Notes: generated by a model not told the origin, from the letters alone. A stretch of DNA of 64,000 nt from Pedobacter sp. B4-66 (GCF_018492665.1 NZ_JAFVME010000004.1:1-64000), one strand, 5' to 3'; positions 35,068 through 44,484 are shown, numbered from the stretch's first letter. Numbers and translations: made by a program.

Positions 35068-35667
35068 ATGAAAAGTATATTCATTATGATCCTAGTCCTT
35101 TTATCAGCAATTGGTGCAGATGCACAGTCTAAAAATTCGCAAAAGGCCACATTTGGCATGGGATGTTTTTGGTGCTCAGAGGCCCTTTTCCAACGTTTAA
35201 ATGGAGTCAAGGAGGTTAAATCAGGCTATGAGGGGGGTAATGTGACTAATCCATCCTATGAAGATGTGTGTACCGGAACTACCGGTCATGCAGAAGTAAT
35301 CGAGGTTACATATGATCCTGCGAAAATAAAATACGAAGAACTTCTCGAAGTGTTTTGGAAAAGCCATGATCCAACAACCTTAAATCGTCAGGGTGCAGAT
35401 GTTGGCACCCAGTACCGTTCAGTCGTTTTCTATCATAATGAAGAGCAGAAACAGCTTGCCGAGAAATATAAAAAAGAACTGAATGACACCAAGGCATTTG
35501 ATAAACCAGTGGTAACTGCTATAAATAAAGCATCTACATTTTATGTCGCAGAAGGATATCACCAAGACTATTTTAATAAAAATGCGAATAAACCCTACTG
35601 CCGTCTTGTGATTTTACCTAAAATGGAAAAACTTGAAAAGGTATTTAAAGCAAAACTCAAACAATAG
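35068..35667 (+). CDS. msrA: Exported peptide-methionine (S)-S-oxide reductase
   Basis: MsrA reduces methionine S-sulfoxide in oxidised proteins. A signal peptide ('IFIMILVLLSAIGADAQ') marks it for export, unlike the cytoplasmic form. The catalytic 'GCFWCSEA', 'GYEGGNVTNPSYEDVC', 'GHAEVIEVTYDP', 'HDPTTLNRQGADVGTQYRS' and 'YHQDYF' are all present. The 'GTGTTGHAE'-type loop reads 'CTGTTGHAE' with the resolving Cys. No msrB lies next to it. It sits alone before an NlpE-like lipoprotein. Confidence 0.96.
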   Translation: MKSIFIMILVLLSAIGADAQSKNSQKATFGMGCFWCSEALFQRLNGVKEVKSGYEGGNVTNPSYEDVCTGTTGHAEVIEVTYDPAKIKYEELLEVFWKSHDPTTLNRQGADVGTQYRSVVFYHNEEQKQLAEKYKKELNDTKAFDKPVVTAINKASTFYVAEGYHQDYFNKNANKPYCRLVILPKMEKLEKVFKAKLKQ

Positions 35668-35741
35668 AATTAGCTTTTGGAACACCCTCTTTTTCTTGGT
35701 TTAATATTTGATGCACTCAATCAAAATAGACATCATCCCCT

Positions 35742-36206
35742 ATGAAAACACAATTCTTATCAATGGCAATAGTTTCAATACTACTATGGAGCTGTAGTAA
35801 CTCCAACAAATCACAAAAAAACACTGACGCATCCTTAATAGATACAGCAACAGTACTAGATACAACAACAGTTGTAGATACTCACAATGCTCAAACTTCT
35901 CTTGATTGGAATGGCACCTATAAAGGCATCACACCGTGTGCAGACTGCGAAGGAATTGAAACAGAAGTAACCCTTAACAAAGACATGACTTTTATAGTCA
36001 AAACAATATATAAAGGTAAAAGCGATAAAGTATTTGAAGAAAAAGGAAGCTTTAAATGGGACGCAACCGGGTCAAAAATTTCTCTTGAAGGCCTAAAAGA
36101 TAGACCAAGTCAGTTTTTCGTTGGAGAGAACACCTTAACTCAACTTGATCTTGAAGGAAATAGAATTACAGGAGCATTGGCAGAAAAATATATTCTTAAA
36201 AAATAA
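35742..36206 (+). CDS. NlpE-like copper-resistance lipoprotein
   Basis: A lipoprotein signal ends at the Cys of 'LLWSCSNS', followed by a Thr/Asp-rich spacer and an NlpE N-terminal beta domain (about 55-150). That domain carries 'YKGITPCADCEGIETEVTL', where the CxxC is the family's metal- or disulfide-forming pair. In E. coli, NlpE senses copper and surface contact and feeds Cpx. The protein here lacks the C-terminal domain, which is usual in Bacteroidota. It is probably a single-gene unit with a hairpin just downstream. Confidence 0.85.
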   Translation: MKTQFLSMAIVSILLWSCSNSNKSQKNTDASLIDTATVLDTTTVVDTHNAQTSLDWNGTYKGITPCADCEGIETEVTLNKDMTFIVKTIYKGKSDKVFEEKGSFKWDATGSKISLEGLKDRPSQFFVGENTLTQLDLEGNRITGALAEKYILKK

Positions 36207-36217
36207 ACAAGATTAAA

Positions 36218-36263
36218 TGAGGCCATTCATAAAGTTATAAAAAACACTTATTGAATGGCCTCA
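36218..36263. terminator. Hairpin between NlpE-like and outer-membrane barrel genes
   Basis: A 12-bp perfect stem (36218-36229 with 36252-36263) with a 22-base loop lies between convergent stops. The loop is long and T-runs are weak, so its efficiency is uncertain. Confidence 0.55.
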
Positions 36264-36272
36264 ATAATGTAC

Positions 36273-37256
36273 TTATATTCCTATTTTAACACCAACGTTC
36301 AATCCAAGTCCACCAATATTAATGTATGATCTTAAATCATCCGATGATTTTGTTGGGTCATAATTAGCCTGCCCCTTAACGTTCATCGATGAATTTATAG
36401 TTTTGTGATAATTAACATCCCTATCTCCTTTGGGCTGATCATCAAGCGTTAGCTGTTTTGACCCTGCCGGAGTATTAGTTGCATTCACCACCACAGTTGC
36501 TGTTCCTTCATATTTCCTAAGCTCTTTATCCTTACCTCCAACAGAAACATTTCGATATTCAATTTCAGAGAACAAGCTTATATTATTACCAATCTTATAA
36601 TCAAATCCTAAAGCACTTTGAAAACCAATAGTAGGTCTTGGGTTAATGCGCTCTTCTCTGGCCAAAACAAGAGTTGTGCGAGTACCCGGAGGAGATACTG
36701 TTCCTTGTGAGGCCGCGATCTGCCCTGTTTTATCATCTACAGAAGTATTGATCTGCAAATATCCTCCCACAGGAACTATTACACCAATTTTACTATAAGG
36801 TTGTAACTTTCCTGCATTCGGAATTCGGAAAACCAATGCGGGTGCAACATCATACGCTTTCACCTTTCCTATCGCATGCAGACTTAGTACATTTGTCCCA
36901 TTATTAATTACGGTTTGTTTCAGCATATCCTGCTCTTCGCTATTAAAATAATTAAGCCCTACTTCAACACCAATAATCTTGTTGAACTGATAACCGCCTA
37001 CTAATCCCACCCTAAAGCCTTGTCCAAAGGAACCTGTTAATGCAGTTTCAGAAGTAGTCGTGGTAGCACTTGCGCCAGTTCCAGTAATAGTTGTAGTTTT
37101 ATCTCTTGCTAATTGGCCGTTTATTGCCGGAAATTCAACTGGAGTTACTTTCATAAAATAACTACCTGTTGGTTTAATGTAAAAGCCTTTTTCTTGTGCT
37201 AGTGATGACAGAGAGGCAGTGGCTAATAATACTGCTGATAGAATTAACTTTTTCAT
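36273..37256 (-). CDS. Outer membrane beta-barrel protein
   Basis: A signal peptide ('LILSAVLLATASLSSLAQ') precedes about 308 residues of alternating strands: 'KGFYIKPTGSYFMKVTP', 'GFRVGLVGGYQFNKIIGVEVGLNYF', 'IGFQSALGFDYKIGNNISLFSEIEYRNV', ending 'GLGLNVGVKIGI'. The ending with alternating hydrophobic residues and aromatic girdle positions fits an OmpA/Porin-type barrel of 8-10 strands. There is no OmpA peptidoglycan-binding domain. Ligand and function are unknown. Confidence 0.82.
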   Translation of the reverse strand: MKKLILSAVLLATASLSSLAQEKGFYIKPTGSYFMKVTPVEFPAINGQLARDKTTTITGTGASATTTTSETALTGSFGQGFRVGLVGGYQFNKIIGVEVGLNYFNSEEQDMLKQTVINNGTNVLSLHAIGKVKAYDVAPALVFRIPNAGKLQPYSKIGVIVPVGGYLQINTSVDDKTGQIAASQGTVSPPGTRTTLVLAREERINPRPTIGFQSALGFDYKIGNNISLFSEIEYRNVSVGGKDKELRKYEGTATVVVNATNTPAGSKQLTLDDQPKGDRDVNYHKTINSSMNVKGQANYDPTKSSDDLRSYINIGGLGLNVGVKIGI

Positions 37257-37355
37257 ATTTGGTTAGATTTATTTATATGCATGCATAGTAATAAACGTGT
37301 CAAACCCAAAAAAAGTTTGTTATCATTTAAAAGTCATAAGCTTTAGTTTTTTTTA

Positions 37356-37382
37356 TTGTTCAAACTAACGTTACTACATTTG
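37356..37382 (+). promoter_or_regulatory. Nitroreductase promoter
   Basis: TTG at 37356-37358, a 16-bp spacer and TACATTTG at 37375-37382. The spacer is slightly short. The predicted start is about 75 bases before the ATG. Confidence 0.45.
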
Positions 37383-37462
37383 CTAACACTGTTATTTTTA
37401 AAGCTCCCGTTAGAGCTAAATATAAGTGCTTAAAACAAAGAAATAAACTAAAGAATTTGAAT

Positions 37463-38095
37463 ATGAGCTTAATTGAAGCCTTAAACTGGCGATATGCCAC
37501 AAAAAAAATGAATGGTGAAACAGTTTCACAAGATAAAGTTGATCAGATTTTAGCTGCTGCTCATTTAGCGCCAACATCTTCAGGTTTACAACCATTTAAA
37601 ATTATTGTAGTTACCAACCCAGAATTAAAAGAAAAAATTAAAGAAGTGGCTTACGGACAATCTCAAATTACTGACTGTTCTCACCTATTAATCTTTGCTG
37701 CATGGGATAATTATACAGAAGAACGCATCAAAGCGGTATTTAACCATACCAACAATGAGCGTGGATTACCTGAATCTGCAACAGCTGATTATGTAAATAG
37801 ACTTATAGGTTTATATACTGCAAAAACTGAGGAAGAAAACTTCCATCACGCAGCAAAACAATCTTACATCGCTTTTGGTGTTGCTTTAATGGAGGCTGCC
37901 ATTTTAAAAGTTGATGCTACTCCAATGGAAGGTTTCGATCCAGCAGGAGTTGATGAATTGTTAGGCTTAAGAGAACAAGGATTACGCAGTACTACATTAC
38001 TTCCATTAGGATACAGAGATGCAAGTGGCGACTGGTTAGCAAACCTTAAAAAGGTACGTACACCTTTATCAGATTTTGTAATCGAGTTTAAATAA
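37463..38095 (+). CDS. Nitroreductase-family FMN oxidoreductase (NfsB/DrgA-like)
   Basis: The 210-residue protein has the NfsB-type start ('EALNWRYATKKMNG'), an FMN-binding 'LAPTSSGLQPFKIIVV', 'FHHAAKQSYIAFGVALMEA', 'GLREQGLRSTTLLPLGYRD' and a C-terminal 'VRTPLSDFVIE'. The family reduces nitro compounds, quinones or flavins with NAD(P)H as a dimer; natural substrates are seldom known. The ATG at 37463 is used; a TTG two codons earlier is unlikely. Confidence 0.94.
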   Translation: MSLIEALNWRYATKKMNGETVSQDKVDQILAAAHLAPTSSGLQPFKIIVVTNPELKEKIKEVAYGQSQITDCSHLLIFAAWDNYTEERIKAVFNHTNNERGLPESATADYVNRLIGLYTAKTEEENFHHAAKQSYIAFGVALMEAAILKVDATPMEGFDPAGVDELLGLREQGLRSTTLLPLGYRDASGDWLANLKKVRTPLSDFVIEFK

Positions 38096-38142
38096 ACCGG
38101 CCAGAAGGTTGAACTAAGTTCAACGTAACAAAAAAAATAAGA

Positions 38143-38174
38143 AGATTCTGAATTCATTTTCAGGGTCTTTTTTT
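38143..38174 (+). terminator. Intrinsic terminator of the nitroreductase gene
   Basis: A 10-bp stem (38143-38152 with 38159-38168, two G-T pairs) is followed by a seven-T run. A second small perfect hairpin (38108-38114 with 38118-38124) lies just before it. Confidence 0.8.
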
Positions 38175-38294
38175 GTATTAGAGCCCTTCCTGAGTCGCAA
38201 TGATATGTCAAAATATGTTAAAGATGCGATCCAACTAACCTATTCAGTTCATAAATGAATATATTAGCGTGATTAACAGCATATATTCATTTTG

Positions 38295-41018
38295 ATGAGA
38301 TTCGTAAAATTTGTAATTGCCCTTATATTCATTTCAACTGCCGTGCAACTTTCTTCATATGCACAGCAAGACAGTATTGTTTTAGATAATATCATGAATA
38401 AATCCAAAAAACTCGCGGAAGAACGTCCGACGGAAAGGGTTTATGTACACTTTGACAAACCTTACTATAGCGTAGCTGATACTATTTGGTTTAAGACATA
38501 CTTAACAATGGAACAAAATCTTCCTTCCATTTTAAGCAAGGTAGTTTATGTTGATATTATAAATAATAGAGACTCTTTAGTTCAAACCGTAAAATTACCC
38601 GTTGTAAAGGGGATTGCTACCGGAAATATCCCGCTTACCCCAGGCATTTACAAACAAGGAAACTACTACATTAAAGCATATACTTTATGGATGTTAAACT
38701 TTGGAGAAGACTTTTTCTTTAGCAAAACCATTCCGGTTGGCGAAGCGATAGATAAGCAACTGATTACACATTTCAGCTATAAAACGAATCAAACAGATAA
38801 AAACCAGAGTATTGAGGCCATAGTTCAATTTAAGAACAGCGAAAATGTTGCACAGGCTAATAAAACCGTAAACTGGAAAGTTACCTCAAATTTTGACGTT
38901 GTAAGTAAAGGTAAAGGTACTACAGACCAGAATGGAATCTTAAAAATCAGGATTGATTCGCGTAAAAACGAGCCAATTACCAATGGCGAACTTATAACCG
39001 ACGTAAGCTTAAGTGAAACGGATATAGTCACATCAAACTTCAAACTTAAGCCGGTTAAAAACACCAATGATATTCAATTCTTTCCAGAAGGTGGGGAGTT
39101 AGTTAGTGGTGTAGCCACAAGAATCGGCTTTAAAGCAATAAATGGTGCAGGATTAGGTATCGACGTAAAAGGCACAATCACTGATAACGGAGGTAATAAA
39201 CTTACAGACTTTACATCTGCGCACCTGGGTATGGGCTCATTTTATTTAAATACAGAAAATACAAAAACATATACTGCTAACGTCACGTTTAAAGATGGTA
39301 CGACCAAGAGTTACGAATTGCCAAAATCAGTTCAATCTGGGATAACACTTCAAGTAACCAATACAGATCCATTAGCTATTGCTCTTAAAATTTTTGCTAA
39401 CGAAGCATATTTTGAAGCCAATAAAGGAAAATCAGTATTTATTGTTGGTTCCAATGGCGGAATCGTCTATTACGCAGCTAAAACCAAGCTAAACGGCTTA
39501 GCCACGAACGCTAAAATCCCTAAAGACAAATTTCCTTCAGGTATCACACAAATCACCCTATTCAACGAAGCCGGAGACCCCGTAAGTGAAAGACTTGCAT
39601 TCAATTATCCGAAAAGCACAATAAATGTAGCTTTAAAGACAGATTTGCCTGCCTACAAACCAAGACAAAAGGTAAAAATGACCGTAACAGCAAAGAATGG
39701 AGCAACACCTATTGATGGAAGTTATTCTATTTCTGTTACTGATGATCAGAAAGTACCAGTAAACGAAGACAACGAGATTACCATATTAAGCTCTTTACTC
39801 CTTACATCTGAGTTGAAAGGTTATATTGAAAAACCAAATTACTATTTCAACAAACCTGATGAAAAGAAATCGGCCGATCTGGATGTATTAATGCTTACCC
39901 AAGGTTACCGACGTTTTAATTTCAAAGACATCATGACGGGTCAGCTTACTCCACTAACAATGTTACCTGAGCAAGACATGCGAATTTCAGGTACCTTAAG
40001 AGATCGTACTGGTATGCCGGTAAGAAAAGGAGCATTAAGATTAACTGTTACCGGAAGTAAATATGCCGCAGAGGCATTAACAAATAACACAGGTGTATTT
40101 GTTTTCCCTAACCTTAACATTCCCGATTCATCAGAAGTAGTTATCAATGCTAAATACAGCGCCAATGGCTCTAACCTAATGATAATGCTTGATGGACAGG
40201 TAGCCGCCCCTATTTCCAAAAACCCTAAACAACTCGACGAAATAGTTAATATAGACAGTGCCCTTGCCCCTTATTTAAATAACAGTAAAAAACAATACAA
40301 CTACCTGCGAACACTTAAGGAGGTAAAAATTGAGGGCGCTAAAGTAAAAAAACCTAGTCATGCCGATTATCCTTCACTATCCGGATTAAGCAATATTACA
40401 GGAACCACAATAGATGGAGATCGTTTTCAGGGATGTAATACATTCGCACTCTGCTTGCAAACTTTAGCTATGGGCTTAACTTATTTTGAGAATAACTTTT
40501 ATGTAACAAGAGATTACAATCAGGGGAACAAAACACCTGTACAAATTTTCATTAACGGATCACCAAGTGATTACTTTGCATTAACTGCCGTTCAATCTTC
40601 AGATGTAGAATCGGTTGAAGTATTCCCTAAAGATGAGTTGGGAACAGTAAATAGATTGTACGGAACAAATGGTGTATTAGTTGTAAACTTGAAAAAAGCC
40701 CCTAAGGGTACAAAAATGAGCTTAGCAGAATTTAAAAAGCTTATGCCTGAGGCAAACATTTTAAAGTTTAGTCCTAAAGGATTCAGTACTCAAAGAGAGT
40801 TCTATTCTCCTAAATATGTAAATGCAGCCAGCACTTATAACTTTAATGATTTAAGAAGCACAATATATTGGAACCCTAAAGTAGTTCCAGATGCTACCGG
40901 AGCATTATCTTTAGAATATTATAATGGAGATGGTAACGGCACATATAGAGCGGTAATAGAAGGGGTAGACAAAGATGGAAATGTATCCCGCTCGGTCTAC
41001 CGCTATACTGTTAAATAA
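38295..41018 (+). CDS. Exported MG2-domain/TonB-plug-like envelope protein
   Basis: A signal peptide ('FVIALIFISTAVQLSSYAQ') precedes a macroglobulin-like MG2 domain with 'ERVYVHFDKPYYSVADTIWF' (about residues 45-65). Several Ig-like beta domains follow (about 130-490), then a carboxypeptidase-regulatory-like strand module near 565 ('MRISGTLRDRTGMPVRKGA') and a C-terminal region (about 700-830) resembling a TonB-receptor plug ('VQIFINGSPSDYFALTAVQ', 'SVEVFPKDELG', 'YGTNGVLVVNLK'). No outer-membrane barrel or thioester is present. Such proteins are common in Sphingobacteriaceae and probably work in the periplasm; their role is not known. ATG at 38295 follows an in-frame TTG. Confidence 0.8.
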   Translation: MRFVKFVIALIFISTAVQLSSYAQQDSIVLDNIMNKSKKLAEERPTERVYVHFDKPYYSVADTIWFKTYLTMEQNLPSILSKVVYVDIINNRDSLVQTVKLPVVKGIATGNIPLTPGIYKQGNYYIKAYTLWMLNFGEDFFFSKTIPVGEAIDKQLITHFSYKTNQTDKNQSIEAIVQFKNSENVAQANKTVNWKVTSNFDVVSKGKGTTDQNGILKIRIDSRKNEPITNGELITDVSLSETDIVTSNFKLKPVKNTNDIQFFPEGGELVSGVATRIGFKAINGAGLGIDVKGTITDNGGNKLTDFTSAHLGMGSFYLNTENTKTYTANVTFKDGTTKSYELPKSVQSGITLQVTNTDPLAIALKIFANEAYFEANKGKSVFIVGSNGGIVYYAAKTKLNGLATNAKIPKDKFPSGITQITLFNEAGDPVSERLAFNYPKSTINVALKTDLPAYKPRQKVKMTVTAKNGATPIDGSYSISVTDDQKVPVNEDNEITILSSLLLTSELKGYIEKPNYYFNKPDEKKSADLDVLMLTQGYRRFNFKDIMTGQLTPLTMLPEQDMRISGTLRDRTGMPVRKGALRLTVTGSKYAAEALTNNTGVFVFPNLNIPDSSEVVINAKYSANGSNLMIMLDGQVAAPISKNPKQLDEIVNIDSALAPYLNNSKKQYNYLRTLKEVKIEGAKVKKPSHADYPSLSGLSNITGTTIDGDRFQGCNTFALCLQTLAMGLTYFENNFYVTRDYNQGNKTPVQIFINGSPSDYFALTAVQSSDVESVEVFPKDELGTVNRLYGTNGVLVVNLKKAPKGTKMSLAEFKKLMPEANILKFSPKGFSTQREFYSPKYVNAASTYNFNDLRSTIYWNPKVVPDATGALSLEYYNGDGNGTYRAVIEGVDKDGNVSRSVYRYTVK

Positions 41019-41022
41019 TCGG

Positions 41023-42564
41023 CTACTCCCCGTTATTTTCAGCCTCTTCATGCTCACATTTAATTCCGGCATCGGTCATTTTCCATGCCGTGAATTCACT
41101 ATTTGAATCGTGATTACAATCCCAATAGCCGTAGCCATCTAAGTATCGGCTAAAGTCTTTGCTTATGTTAAGCTTAGTCCCAACAGGTACTTTTAATGTT
41201 AGATCAACTTCCTGACCGCGCCAATTGCCCGTTTTGGCAAATTGCAGCATCGGACTAAATGTTAATAGAGAATCATGCTGTAAGAAATCGTAATGAATAT
41301 TCTGAGCGTTCTTTAATGCTACTTCAAAAGTTTTACCTCTTGCTTTGTAGTACTGACTTAAAGAGGTTTTTCCATTTTCACTTTTTTCAATATTCAACCT
41401 GATGTTTCTAGGGGCATCAAAATTATGATCAAGATCAGTTAAGATTCTTCGTCCATTGTAATTTCCAGGATCAATACTATAGCGCAAGCTATCCTCTTTT
41501 GTAAAAAACCTTGTTCTATCAATATTTAAAGTATAAGTCTGAAATGTTTTAACATCATTCACCTGAGTAAATTCAGCACCCTCTTTAAATTCAGAACCTA
41601 TTTTTACGACATAGAATGTAGTTACAGCCACACCTGCAAGCCAAATAATCAACAATCCAAATGAAAGCGACTTATTCATTGGTCTGCTATTAAATGCTAC
41701 TCTAACTGAAAAAAGAACAAGAGCCAAAACAGGAATTACACAAACTATAAAAGCAGCAAACATTGATACAGTTATATATTCTTGATTAATGATACTAAGC
41801 GGAAACAGCTGATAAATATTCGAATCCCATATTCCAAGCAATGCAGCAAGTATAACAATTAGAGATAAAATAGCTATTGATCCAAAAGCAATGATCCCGG
41901 CAGCGATAATTTTGAATATAACCTTTCCGGTTCCATTTATAAAATTACCCAATACATCCAAAAACTCAGCTATAAAACCTCTCGAATGATGAACCAATGG
42001 TTGCAAATAACTGTTGGCAAATCCGCGTAAATTTGCTTCTTCACCCCTCATCGTCATCTTCTCTGCTTTCGTTACAGCTCTTGGAATCATAATCCACAAC
42101 ACGACATAAGCTAAAATACCAGACCCACCCAGAAAAATAGTGGCAATAGCAATCAGTCTTACCAAGCGGGATTCTACATCCAGATAATGAGCTAAGCCTG
42201 AGCATACACCGGCTATCATTGCCTGATCCGTATCTCTGTAAAGTTTTTTCACACTAAATTGTGGAGGAGCAATATATTCTTCTGCTTCCTCTTCTTCAGA
42301 TGATTCAAAGTCCTTTACCGATCCCATCTGAGCAATAACAGATTGAACGTCCTGAATATTAATCACCTGCTTTTGTTGGCTATTTAACATTTCGCCAAAC
42401 ATCTCTGCAATTCTGTTCTCTATGTCGGTTACAATTTCGAAATCATCTGCACTTTTTGCAAAATGCTGTTTTACTTCATTTAAGTAAACTGTCAGCATTT
42501 CATAGGCATCCTCTTCTATATGAATAATGGAATTGCCAATATTTATGTTGAGTGTCTTCTTCAT
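41023..42564 (-). CDS. PspC-domain membrane protein
   Basis: Residues 1-105 are a cytoplasmic regulatory region. A PspC domain lies at about 108-170 ('KKLYRDTDQAMIAGVCSGLA', 'LAYVVLWIMIPR'). Three further transmembrane helices lie at about 215-330, followed by a periplasmic beta-rich part (about 340-510, 'ISKDFSRYLDGYGYWDCNHD'). PspC proteins sense envelope or phage-shock stress. It overlaps the PadR gene as TAATG and they clearly form one operon, in which PadR probably represses both. Confidence 0.88.
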   Translation of the reverse strand: MKKTLNINIGNSIIHIEEDAYEMLTVYLNEVKQHFAKSADDFEIVTDIENRIAEMFGEMLNSQQKQVINIQDVQSVIAQMGSVKDFESSEEEEAEEYIAPPQFSVKKLYRDTDQAMIAGVCSGLAHYLDVESRLVRLIAIATIFLGGSGILAYVVLWIMIPRAVTKAEKMTMRGEEANLRGFANSYLQPLVHHSRGFIAEFLDVLGNFINGTGKVIFKIIAAGIIAFGSIAILSLIVILAALLGIWDSNIYQLFPLSIINQEYITVSMFAAFIVCVIPVLALVLFSVRVAFNSRPMNKSLSFGLLIIWLAGVAVTTFYVVKIGSEFKEGAEFTQVNDVKTFQTYTLNIDRTRFFTKEDSLRYSIDPGNYNGRRILTDLDHNFDAPRNIRLNIEKSENGKTSLSQYYKARGKTFEVALKNAQNIHYDFLQHDSLLTFSPMLQFAKTGNWRGQEVDLTLKVPVGTKLNISKDFSRYLDGYGYWDCNHDSNSEFTAWKMTDAGIKCEHEEAENNGE

Positions 42565-42929
42565 TACTTGTTAAGATTTATTTGGTCCTTGGTTTCATTA
42601 TCGGCAACTTTCTTTGACGTGTTTATAGCATAGGCAAGCTCCTGCCATGTAGAGTCAAGCTGCCCTAATATTGATTTACCCTTTTCAGTAAGTAAATAAT
42701 ACTTTCTAGGCGGTCCTGATGTAGACTCAACCCAATTATAGCTTAATAATCCGTTGTTCTTTAAACGGGTAAGCAAAGGATACAAAGTGCCCTCCACCAC
42801 AAGCAACCTTGCCGATTTCAATTCGGCTATAATATCCGAAGCGTAAATTTCACCTCTGGATATGATAAGAAGCACACAGTATTCCAGTATGCCCTTTCGC
42901 ATTTGCGTTTGCGTATTTTCTGCTATCAT
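42564..42929 (-). CDS. PadR-family transcriptional regulator
   Basis: The 121-residue protein is a compact winged helix of PadR type ('GILEYCVLLIISRGEIYASD', 'LLVVEGTLYPLLTRLKNNGLL', 'GPPRKYYLLTEKGK') with a short C-terminal dimer helix. PadR proteins usually repress their own operon. A candidate operator sits at its promoter. The -7 element ends 4 bases before the ATG, so a leaderless transcript is predicted. Confidence 0.93.
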   Translation of the reverse strand: MIAENTQTQMRKGILEYCVLLIISRGEIYASDIIAELKSARLLVVEGTLYPLLTRLKNNGLLSYNWVESTSGPPRKYYLLTEKGKSILGQLDSTWQELAYAINTSKKVADNETKDQINLNK

Positions 42930-42933
42930 AATA

Positions 42934-42979
42934 CAAAGTTATATGTTTTATATAGTAATATGCAATACATAGTACTATA
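42934..42979 (-). promoter_or_regulatory. padR-pspC promoter with candidate PadR operator
   Basis: On the minus strand TTG at 42965-42963, a 21-bp spacer and TAACTTTG at 42941-42934, then TATT and the ATG at 42929. The inverted repeat TATAGTA (42951-42957) ... TACTATA (42973-42979) brackets the -33 element and is a plausible autoregulatory site. Confidence 0.55.
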
Positions 42980-43120
42980 AATAATTAAAATAAACTCACA
43001 ATAACCTGATATACAGTATTATAATTTTAATCAGAATATTTAATTCTCCCGAGAAAACCGAAAATTTGGTTAGAAATGTTAACGATAAATCATAATTATC
43101 AACATTTTAGCAGGCAAACA

Positions 43121-43128
43121 TAAGTTTG
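43121..43128 (+). promoter_or_regulatory. -7 element before the small membrane protein
   Basis: TAAGTTTG matches TAnnTTTG. No -33 TTG at the right distance. Confidence 0.3.
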
Positions 43129-43150
43129 GCTCACAGTTTGCATTAATCAA

Positions 43151-43336
43151 ATGCATCTACCTGAAAACCATCTACCTATGTTAACTAAAACTCACTCCTT
43201 CATTAATTTTTTCGCCAGGCGAAAAGAGGAGGAAATACACAAAGAATTAACGAGAAAACAATGGATTACCGCTGATCGTATAGTAATGATCCTGCTGTTT
43301 ATAAGTGTAATTGTTGGAGCGATTATTTTCTCCTGA
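43151..43336 (+). CDS. Small single-span membrane protein, unknown function
   Basis: The 61-residue protein has a basic N-terminal half ('FFARRKEEEIHKEL') and one transmembrane helix at the C terminus ('RIVMILLFISVIVGAIIF'). It may start at the ATG at 43178 instead. It has an upstream -7 element and ends one base before the stop of the convergent diadenylate cyclase-like gene. No family is recognised. Confidence 0.5.
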   Translation: MHLPENHLPMLTKTHSFINFFARRKEEEIHKELTRKQWITADRIVMILLFISVIVGAIIFS

Positions 43337-43337
43337 T

Positions 43338-44480
43338 TTAGAGCAGAAGCGTGTCTATTCTGTGGGCCTGTACCCTATCCTGATATTCAGACCAGGTATA
43401 AATCGTAAAATGACCATCCTGAGAGGCAACTAAAGCTGTAGCATCTCTCTGATCATGAACAAATTGAGCAGCCGAAAGGTGTCTTGTCCCACCAACTTTA
43501 GACGGATGCATTACGATTGCATCACCTCCTGTTATCGGTTCTGAAAAGGAAATTTCATCAACGTTATCCTTACCTTTTGCCCGTCCTATTTTTGCTCCAA
43601 AAGCCAACAATTCGTACTGATTACTGATAACCGTTGCCCCATCAACAGCAGTTAAACCTGCCAGATGCTCAACCTCTCTTTTTAAAGCAGTTTGCCAGAA
43701 AATCTGACTAGCTTCTTTACGATCTTGTTGCAACAATTTAGACAAACCTGAAAAAGATGGTTGCACATAATATTGAATAGGCTTTATAATAGATTGCAAC
43801 CAATTGCTTGCTTCATTAGGCACTACCAGCAAAGTCCCCCCTCTTCCATGGGCCCTCATAGAAACGGCCAATTGAATAAGCACATTTACAGAATCGTTCC
43901 AATAGGAAGGAGCAGTAAGATCTAGCAATGATAAAAGCATCGGCGGACAATCGGGTACGCTAGTACTCATTCCATCAACCATTTTTACCTGGTCGCCTTT
44001 AAGAACAGCTATATTAGTGAATTTACCGAAACCATAAATTCTTCTATGCTTTATTACCAGCAATGCCGGTTCAGAAACATCAAGTACAAAACAAAAATTT
44101 GGAATACTAACTGTGGTTCCCCAAATGTAAAGCGCACCATCTTCTTCCCAAACGCCAAGGTGTATACCTGCCCGTTCAACACCTGGTGCCAATTTGGTTA
44201 ATGTACCTGGATTTAAGGGTAATCTATTCTTAAATAACAGTGGATTTCCTGCCTGTTGAGGTGGTAAAAACGCAAGCGATATTTTCGGAGAATGCCCTTC
44301 CTCTTTACGTAAACTAGCCCAAAAAGTAGCATCAATTATAGCCTCTACAATGCTTGCAGTAGGCAAAGGAGCCAGATCATCTTCTCCGCTATCTCTGGCA
44401 GCTGCAAGGTGCGCGGCAAAAATAGCCTCAACTTTAGGGGCAATAATCCTTGCTGCCTGATAGGTAGATTGGTAGATCAT
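43338..44480 (-). CDS. DACNV-type diadenylate cyclase-like protein (putative c-di-AMP synthase)
   Basis: The N-terminal ~190 residues look like a sensor domain of the kind named DACNV, known in association with DisA-N domains. Residues about 200-365 resemble the diadenylate cyclase domain, with 'RGGTLLVVP' (213-221), the 'DGA' motif at 280-282 ('LTAVDGATVIS') and the 'GTRH' motif at 331-334 ('GTRHLSAAQF'), then 'ATALVASQDGHFTIY'. Active enzymes join two ATP into c-di-AMP. The usual RHR reads RHL here (Leu335), so activity is likely but not certain. There are no membrane helices, so it is probably cytoplasmic. It is divergent from a DtxR regulator. Confidence 0.75.
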   Translation of the reverse strand: MIYQSTYQAARIIAPKVEAIFAAHLAAARDSGEDDLAPLPTASIVEAIIDATFWASLRKEEGHSPKISLAFLPPQQAGNPLLFKNRLPLNPGTLTKLAPGVERAGIHLGVWEEDGALYIWGTTVSIPNFCFVLDVSEPALLVIKHRRIYGFGKFTNIAVLKGDQVKMVDGMSTSVPDCPPMLLSLLDLTAPSYWNDSVNVLIQLAVSMRAHGRGGTLLVVPNEASNWLQSIIKPIQYYVQPSFSGLSKLLQQDRKEASQIFWQTALKREVEHLAGLTAVDGATVISNQYELLAFGAKIGRAKGKDNVDEISFSEPITGGDAIVMHPSKVGGTRHLSAAQFVHDQRDATALVASQDGHFTIYTWSEYQDRVQAHRIDTLLL

Positions 44481-44484
44481 GCCC

